Below, piece after piece: positions 9,501 to 15,800 of a DNA stretch of 17,022 nucleotides; positions within the stretch are counted from its first letter, which is position 1, and every line of letters begins with the position of its first letter. The translations under genes and the position numbers were made by a program. This DNA is from Ochromonadaceae sp. CCMP2298 (lineage: Eukaryota > Sar > Synurophyceae > Ochromonadales > Ochromonadaceae), in NCBI GenBank assembly GCA_026770595.1, contig MU634033.1, forward strand, positions 1 through 17,022, given 5' to 3'. The notes under the pieces are model-generated. The model saw only the letters and a program-made list of their open reading frames with translations. It did no database searches and was not told the DNA's origin.

Positions 9501-11870
9501 TATGTGCTCTCCAGCAGTCTCCTGCTTAACCAGCACCCTGTCGCTCTGGTCCTGGTCCTGACGTCGCTGCCGCTGTGTGTTAAGGCCTCCGCATAGCAGG
9601 GCAAGACAGTGGTCTAGAAGAGAGGGACACGCGCCCAGCACCAGCAAGGCCCTACACACCTCCTGTGCCCTCACGGCACTCACCCAGCTACCGTCTCCCA
9701 TCTCACCCACTTCCCCCATCCCCGTACCGTCCTCTGCTGTCCCTGTCCCCACTGTCCCCGTCATGGTCCCTGCGCCCCCGCCCCCAAACCTGCCCCCGTC
9801 CCCGCGCCTCTGCAGCAGCACCCCCCTGAGCTCCTCACCTAAACATTGCAGCAGCAACTGCCGCAGCAAGCCCCGCTCAAGAGGCCACTGGGGGGTCTGG
9901 GGAACCTCGGAATGACCCCGTCCCTCCAACGCCGCTAGCCTCTGCTGGCAGCGACGCAGGGCGCACGCGGCCAGAGTGGTGATCACACAGCGGCCGCACA
10001 GCTGAGACTCGAACAGAGCCGTGTCGCCCCCACCTGCACCTGCACCTGCGCCTGCACCCGCGCCTGCACCTGCACCCGCGCTTGCGCCTAAGCCGCCCAT
10101 ACCCTCCACACCCCCACCCCCACCCATGCCATCCAGATCCATACCCAGTGACAGCGCGGCGGGCAGTGGTATCTCAGAAGAGTGCTGTAGAGATGCCCCG
10201 CTGCCCGCAACCCCCAGAGTGAAAGCGTTCGCTCCGGCGGCGTGCACTGCGCGTGCCAGGACCAGCACCAGTCGCACATCACTGTGGGTTAGGGGGGGAG
10301 AAGGGGCGTGCGCCTCGGCACCTCTGCTCCCTGCACCTGCACCTCTGCCTATGCTCCCGCTGGTGCCCCGACCAGTGCCTCGGCCCCCCCGCACCCCCTG
10401 CCCTAGCAGCTCCCCAGCAGCCGCGTCCTCCACTGCTGCCATTAGAAGCTGAGCCGCCGCCACAGCCTGGGCGAATAGTTGTTCTAGTAGGGCCTCTACT
10501 GTCACCAGGGCGGGGTCGGGCACGCACGCGAAGAGAGAGCGCAATACGTGCGCCCAGCGAGTGTCGTTGCTGTGGGTGGTGGGGGTGGGGGAGAGGGAGA
10601 GTGGTGGTGGTTGGGAAAGGGAGGTGTTAGGGTTAATTGAGTGATCAGCATCAATGGAGTCTCTCGTGTATGCCGTATGGTCTATGTATCCTGTATGGCG
10701 TATGTAACTTAGCGTATGTCTTATACACCTTGCCCCTTGCCCCCTATACCCAATCCCCTACCCCTGCCCTCACCTCTGCTCGAACAGGCGGAAGCACACC
10801 CTAAGCAGCCCCGCGAAGTCCTCCCCCTGCCCCCCCTGCCCCCCCTGCCCCCCCATCCGCCCCGCCCCCAGCAGCCTCTCCTGTAATTGCCTCCTTTGAT
10901 TGCTGCTGAGGTGGGGGCTCAGTTCGCACAGTACGCTGGCCACTGGCAACAGCAGGGGCGCGCTCCACTGCACGAAGAAGACACTTTCCAGCAGATCGAT
11001 GTGATCCGTGCGGCCCCAGCTCCCCCCACCCCCTGCCCCACCGCCCCCACGCACCCTGAGTGCGGCCAGACATGCCACCGCGGTGGGCAGCAGATCCAAG
11101 CAAGCTGTTACTAATTGCACATCCCCTGCGCCTTGGGCGAAGAGCGGCCCTAGCACTGCCTCTCCTACGGCCTGCAGCTGATCCTCCACCCTGCATGCAG
11201 ACCAGCCCTCCCTCTGGAAGGCATTGGCAGCGCGCGTCATTGCTGAGCGTATCTCAGCCATGCAGTAGATGGCACTGCTGCCTGATATTTGCCCCCCCTG
11301 AATGCACTCTATGCAGGCCAGAGCAAAGCGCGGCCACGCTGACTCTATGCGCAGCAGTACGTGCAGAGCGTCTGCGGCGGAGACGTCGGGGATGGGCTGT
11401 CCGATCCAGGCTTCCTTTACTGCGCGCAGGAGGGCCAGCGCCCGCGTCTGGGTGGGGAGCCGAGGGTGGGGAGTAGGCAGAGGGTAGGCAACAGGCAGCA
11501 GGTGGCAAGAAGCAAGTGGCAGGGAGCAGGCAGCAAACAGGCAGTAAGCAGCAAGCAGCAAGCAGCAAAGAGTATGGAGAAGGGCACGGGGGTGGTATTC
11601 GAGGGTGAGGATGCAGCTTGTTAGTGGACTTCGGAGGGATGCCTCCCGGCAACAGGCGACAGGCAACAGGCAACAGGTAGCAGTAGGAAGCAGGAGGCAA
11701 GGGGCAGCAGGGGGCAAGGGGCAAGCGGCATGACTCACCTTGCCGTCATGAGTGGTGCTCGCAAAAACAGCTCGCAAGCGCTCCAAAAACACCTCTCCAT
11801 CGCGCTCCGAACCCTTCTTCTCTGCAAGCACGGCACTCCGAATGAGGTCCCGGTCGGTAGCCGACTGCAT
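3531..11870 (-). CDS. FANCI: FANCI homologue (Fanconi anaemia ID-complex subunit), enlarged
   Basis: FANCI pairs with FANCD2 as the nuclear clamp that is monoubiquitinated at DNA interstrand crosslinks. Exons 11739-11870, 10774-11447 and 3531-10569 join to 2614 residues; human FANCI has about 1328. The start is fixed by an in-frame TGA at 11883-11885. From memory, segments parallel FANCI in order: GKTRALALLRAVKEA (across splice 1), a VTACLDLLP helix, LLESVFFVQWS, LIGACLLTVFETI, LPLPVLQSLLGAMVGLS, then TPQRKLCALRAL. There K800 (codon 8976-8978) aligns with the human ubiquitinated K523. Farther on come REVYVLLIR, AAQHLRKVTTLVSQ and a C-terminus VVDAWLGTEDGTD (EDG at 3576-3584) resembling the DNA-binding EDGE tail. 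Basic patches (GRKRHSSRRTKRS; LKRARLRSR) may be nuclear signals. The excess length is low-complexity Gly, Ser, Ala, Gln and Asp insertions. No SQ/TQ cluster follows K800. FANCD2 fits less well. Confidence 0.86.
5304..5375 (-). repeat. 36-bp duplicated coding unit in FANCI (GQEQEKEG)
   Basis: The sequence cctctttctcctgctcctg occurs twice about 36 bp apart. On the minus strand it gives two copies of a GQEQEKEG-containing 12-residue unit inside an acidic, Gln-rich linker. Confidence 0.75.
6383..6600 (-). repeat. Gly/Asn/His/Tyr-rich coding repeat in FANCI
   Basis: CCCATAYC/CCCATTCY hexamer-like units on the + strand read on the minus strand as a YGNGNGHRSGNRYENGHG-type run. It is one of the longest insertions and lies just N-terminal (in protein order) of an ordered-looking LHPLLQGTIANLPADLRR segment. 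Confidence 0.75.
8684..8800 (-). repeat. Ser/Thr/Ala coding microsatellite in FANCI
   Basis: Repeated GAGGTTGAGGTGGAG and GAAACAGAAGCAGAG units on the + strand read on the minus strand as TSTSTSTSASASASA and SVSVSGS. The insertion follows the conserved REVYVLLIRQLDKVF helix. Confidence 0.8.
10031..10089 (-). repeat. Hexanucleotide coding repeat encoding Gly-Ala run in FANCI
   Basis: About ten imperfect units of the CACCTG/CGCCTG/CACCCG type on the + strand are read on the minus strand as alternating Ala-Gly (AGAGAGAGAG). They lie in an insertion between conserved helices. Confidence 0.85.
10570..10773 (-). other. FANCI intron 2 (204 bp)
   Basis: The donor is CAGAG|GTGAGG (GT at 10772-10773) and the acceptor is a C-rich tract ending CCCACAG|C (AG at 10570-10571). 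Phase 2 matches on both sides, giving FEQ-S-NDTRWAHVLRSLF. The unspliced frame meets TGA at 10770-10772. A branch-like CTAAC and TTAAC lie upstream of the pyrimidine tract. The intron also carries a GTATG-rich short repeat (10664-10712). Confidence 0.85.
10664..10712 (+). repeat. GTATG-rich short repeat in FANCI intron 2
   Basis: Related units (gtatgccgtatgg, ctatgtatcc, tgtatggcgtatg, gcgtatg) recur at about 8-10 bp spacing. It is intronic with no sign of a function. Confidence 0.55.
11448..11738 (-). other. FANCI intron 1 (291 bp), stop-free and frame-preserving
   Basis: The donor is AAG|GTGAGT (GTGAGT at 11733-11738) and the acceptor is CCCACCCAG|ACG (exon 2 begins at 11447), both phase 0. 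The length is a multiple of three and the frame has no stop, so retention would add 97 residues. It is called an intron because the splice sites are strong, the translation is a Cys/Leu/Pro minisatellite, and removing it joins DGK to TRALALLRAV, matching FANCI. Confidence 0.85.
11476..11725 (+). repeat. CAGGCA/GCAAGCA-type minisatellite in FANCI intron 1
   Basis: Irregular 7-10 bp units such as gcaacaggca, agcaagcagc and ggcaacaggt recur through most of the intron in two blocks, interrupted near 11575-11640 by unique sequence. The units are imperfect, so boundaries are approximate. Confidence 0.65.
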
Positions 11871-12518
11871 GATGTGTGTCGCTCACCCGATGCAAGCACA
11901 GCTCATCTTTCGCGTGTCCTGAGAGGAGTGCACGTCGCTCGTCCTCCACAGGCCACCAATAGAGGATATGATGGCAACGCTGGCCTCAGTCTATGCACCT
12001 CGCTGCCCCCCAGTCTCCGCACTATCAATGGAGGAAGTGAAGCCTTCGCTCGCCGAAAATCCAAAAAAACCAAACTGTCCCGAGGGAATTGGGTGGAATT
12101 ACCATTCACATAGTGGAACATTGGGTTTTTTGATCTGGTACCATAAAGATAAGAACTACCTTCTACTCATCAAGATGATGATTTTAACGGTCCTGCACCA
12201 AAATCGTGGCTTACTAGACCCAAGCTTGCCCCTTTTACGATATCTTAACACGTATCATATCTTCATCGTTCGCAAGGCATCGTACTGTACCACCACCTGT
12301 GGGATTCATATTTTGTTTGTGATTAACTTATCATCATACATGCAGATTATACGCATTCTTTCCTTTTAAGCCGAGTCAAATTCTATATCTGAATAACGTA
12401 CTGTAATCTGTATTCTACAATGAACAAGTACCGGGTATAGAATAATGGCTTCATAACTTTCCAGTATCTCATCTATTGTACGTACTTGACGGTTACATTT
12501 TTTGGCGCACAAGTGCCT

Positions 12519-12525
12519 TATAAAA
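12519..12525 (+). promoter_or_regulatory. TATA-like box upstream of the EGF/fibre gene
   Basis: TATAAAA occurs once at the right edge of the AT-rich island, oriented toward the plus-strand gene and 319 bp before its ATG. If used, transcription would start near 12550 with a 5' UTR of about 290 bp. It could be chance in AT-rich DNA. Confidence 0.35.
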
Positions 12526-12710
12526 CTCCAGAACTCAACAATTGATACTCGTAAATATACCAAAACCCAGTTTTATGGACAGCCGAAGAGGCAACAGATC
12601 TCTCTGCTTCGTCCCTCTCTCTCTCCCTGACCTCTTTGTGAGTCTGTCCTGGAGCGCGCAGTTCAACGACCCGATCGCATTCTGGCTGTATTGCCCCGCC
12701 GAGGGTGGAC

Positions 12711-12758
12711 AGAGGCACAGAGGCACAGAGGCGCAGAGGCACAGGGGCACTGAGGCGC
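12711..12758 (+). repeat. 8-bp minisatellite (AGAGGCAC)6
   Basis: Six adjacent 8-bp units (agaggcac, agaggcac, agaggcgc, agaggcac, aggggcac, tgaggcgc) lie 85 bp before the ATG of the EGF/fibre gene, probably in its 5' UTR or promoter. Confidence 0.85.
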
Positions 12759-12843
12759 ATGCACGCTGGACGGCGCTTGTAATCCGAGCTGACAGGCGTC
12801 CCACCACTGCGAACTCTGGATTTGAGAGCAGGGGGCATTCAGC

Positions 12844-15800
12844 ATGAGACTGTATTTGTACGTGGCTCTAGCCTGGGCCACATTCGTGCAGAGCAGATTC
12901 AACTGCCCTAACGACTGCAGCGGACATGGGTACTGCACAGACTACACGAACGACTGCTACTGTGAGACAGGCTACCAGGGTATCGACTGCTCGCTGCGCA
13001 AATGCCCGCTAGATCTGGCGTGGGCGAGCAAGGCCTACGCGGTCAACACGGCGCACGAGCTGGCCGAGTGCTCGAATGCGGGCAAATGTAACTTCAGAAC
13101 GGTACGCTATCGGCCCACCCCGCCACCCCGCCACCCCTCCCCCCCCCCATGTCACCCCACTTGTGAAGCCCGTGCTTTGCTCTACCGCTCTGCCCCTCTC
13201 CCTATGCTCCCACCTTATCCCCCAACCTCTCCATCTCCCCACCCCCATCCACCCCTACAGGGCAAGTGCGCATGCGGAGCCGGCTTCGGCGGCGAGGCTT
13301 GCCAGAAGACCACCTGCGGCTCGTCGAACTGTAACGGCCACGGTGCCTGCCTCACCCTGGGAGAAGTGTACGGCAAAGTCTCAGCGTACAATTTCAAGAA
13401 CCTGACTGAGGAGACTCTGAGTATAGTGCCCATAGTGCCCCGGTGGGAGTCCAACCATGCTACGATGTGTGCCTGCGCCAGGGGCTGGTCAGGTCCTGCG
13501 TGCGAGTACCGACTTTGTCCCAAGGGGGATGATCCCGTTACCCCTCATACCGCCTTCCGCACTATCACTATCACCATCAGCTCTGATAGGGACTTCACGA
13601 AGAACCAGATGGATGGGCAGTTCCTCTTCCAGTTCAACGGCCAGTCCTTCACTTTCTCCACGGATGCCTCGGTGTTCACAGCAGCCGCCTGCAAGGCCGC
13701 CATGGAGGGTCTGCGCAATATCCAGACCGTGTCGTGCCAGCTGCTGACGCCCACCGTGCACGAGCGTACGTACACAATCGAGCTGCAGAAGTTCCCCACA
13801 TTCCCCTTCGAGGACTCGATCTTCACCAACGACGGCAACCCCCCCCTGTCCGCCTTCTCCTGCTCTACGGACCAGATCGGCCTACGTAGCCGCTTGGATG
13901 TAGTCTTCTGCACTGTGGGCGAACAAGACACCGACAAGATATATCCCGAGTACGCACTCTGCTCCAACCGTGGCATATGCGACTTCCTCTCGGGCAACTG
14001 CCTATGCTTCCAGCAGTTCACAAACTCCTCCTGTGACGTGTACAAGTCAGCCGTGGCCCCCTTCAGCCAGCGAGCTATCGACTCAGACGTCTTCAAGATC
14101 GGCGTATCGAATGATGATTTCGCAGACAACGTATTGACCATAAATACGTTTGATATAGGCACAGAGGCCTTCACGACGATCAGAGTTGAAGATCGGGACA
14201 AGGTGCTCTTCACCATGGATGGGTATGGAAACTTAGTGATGAACTACGGCGGTCTGATTATAGGCGATGTGAAGGAGACGATTCAGTCGGGGCATACTAT
14301 AGCCACCGGGGGGCTGACGGTGATCGGCGGTGTGACGACGGACGAACTGGCGATCACGGGGGATATAGACGTACTGGACGGCGGACTCACCATCCAGACC
14401 ACCGGGATCACCGTTACCACGCAGGTGGAGATAAGCGGCGACACGCAGATACTGGGTGGCATGGACATCAACGCTGGACTAAACGTCACCAACGGCGGCA
14501 TCGACGTGGTAGCTGGGGGGGGCTCGGTCATAACAGGGGGGCTGTTTGTGGTCGGCGGGATCACCGTCGCGGCTGGGGGGGTGGTCCTCGGCAAGCGGGG
14601 TGTCACGATCTACAACGGCGGGTTCGTAGTATCGGGCGGTGTGGAGTTACGCAAAGTGCACAGCTCTCTGGTGGGTAATGCGGGCATGGAGGTGAAGACG
14701 GGCGGGATGGTGATGAGCGGCGTGACCGTGTTCAATGTCGGTATGGACATGGGGGACGGAATCACCATCGGATCAGGCGGCCTTAGGGTGGACACAGGTG
14801 TGGCTCTGAGCTCCGGAGGTGTGCACGTTACAGAGGGTGTCACCGTACTAGCCGGGGGCATTATCATCACCGGCGGACTCAGCATCCTCAACGCAGGGAT
14901 GGTGGTACCCAACGCCGTGGGCGTAACGGACGGCATAACCGTATACAACTCCGGCCTGTACCTGACTGACGGACTGACAATCCAAGGCGCAGGTGTGCTG
15001 ATCACGGGCGGTGTAACCGTCACCTCTGGCTCGGTGCTGCTGACTCTGGACCAGGCCGCCACCATATCACTGGGCGCCTATATCACAGGTACACTATAAC
15101 CCAGACCTCCTTACACACTAACCCTAACTCTAACGCCTTTACTAACTATTAAACCCTCCTCTATGCCACATCTATTAATCCCTACCCCTGTCCCCCCTAA
15201 GGCGGACTGTCAGTCCAGTCGCTAGGCCTCAAAATAACCGCCGGACTCACCGTGCCCACCGCAGGATTGGAGATCGTATCGGGCGGTTTGTTCGTGGCGG
15301 GCGGATTGGTCCTCACGGGTGGACTGTCAGTACTGAACGGGGGCTTGCAGTTGACCGGCGGTATAACTATACTTAATACGGGTTTATACTTACCGGACGC
15401 TCTGATAGTAAACCTGGGGGGGCTGTCCGTGACCGCCGGGCTGACCCTGTTCGACCTAGGGTTGCACATTACTGACGGCCTGACGGTATCTAACAGCGGA
15501 CTGAAGGTCGTCGAAGGCATGACCGTTCTAGAGGGCGGGGTGGTGTCATCCCACGCCCTGAACGTCCTAGCTAACGGGCTGTACGTAACGGCCGGCGTGA
15601 CGGTCTACAGCGGCGCAGTCAGGGTTACCGACGGCCTCAGCGTGATGTCGGCCGGCCTCGTCCTCACCTCTGGCCTATCCATAGGCGACTTGGGACTTAT
15701 TGTAACGGGCGGGTTCACCGTACGCGACACCGGTATGTACATCACCTCCGGCCTGACCCTCTACAATACCGGCCTAAAAATCACCGGCGGCCTCTCTGCC

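Larger units (their letters stand above)
11871..12843. other. Divergent intergenic region between FANCI and the EGF/fibre gene
   Basis: The region is 973 bp with no supported gene. It must hold the upstream sequences of both divergently transcribed genes. About 12110-12590 is markedly AT-rich (12301-12360 is 18/60 G+C by count), unlike every neighbouring exon. A TATA-like box and an 8-bp minisatellite are listed separately. ORFs of 60-133 codons here have no recognisable protein character. Confidence 0.6.

Noticed and set aside
3531-11870. FANCD2 instead of FANCI
   Set aside because: FANCD2 is the paralogous partner, but the N-terminal GK..ALLRA segment, the LP..VQ.LL segment before the RK lysine motif and the EDG-type C-terminus fit FANCI better.
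11968-12369. 133-codon plus-strand ORF in the divergent intergenic region
   Set aside because: It starts close to the FANCI promoter side and runs into AT-rich DNA. The translation has no domain-like pattern, no supported splice partners and an abrupt composition change midway. Chance is the simpler reading.
12518-12838. Minus-strand ORF containing Cys/Ala/Ser/Val/Pro/Leu repeats
   Set aside because: Its repeat is just the reverse translation of the 8-bp AGAGGCAC minisatellite. The rest lacks protein character.
15097-15099. TAA as the true end of the EGF/fibre protein
   Set aside because: It lies inside a 113-bp intron with donor, TACTAAC branch point and acceptor. The same repeat resumes in phase at 15202 and stays open to 17022.
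15115-15135. Telomere-like CCCTAA sequence in EGF/fibre intron 2
   Set aside because: Only one or two degenerate units (ctaaccctaactctaac) occur, and they are better read as branch-point-like CTAAC sequences of the intron.
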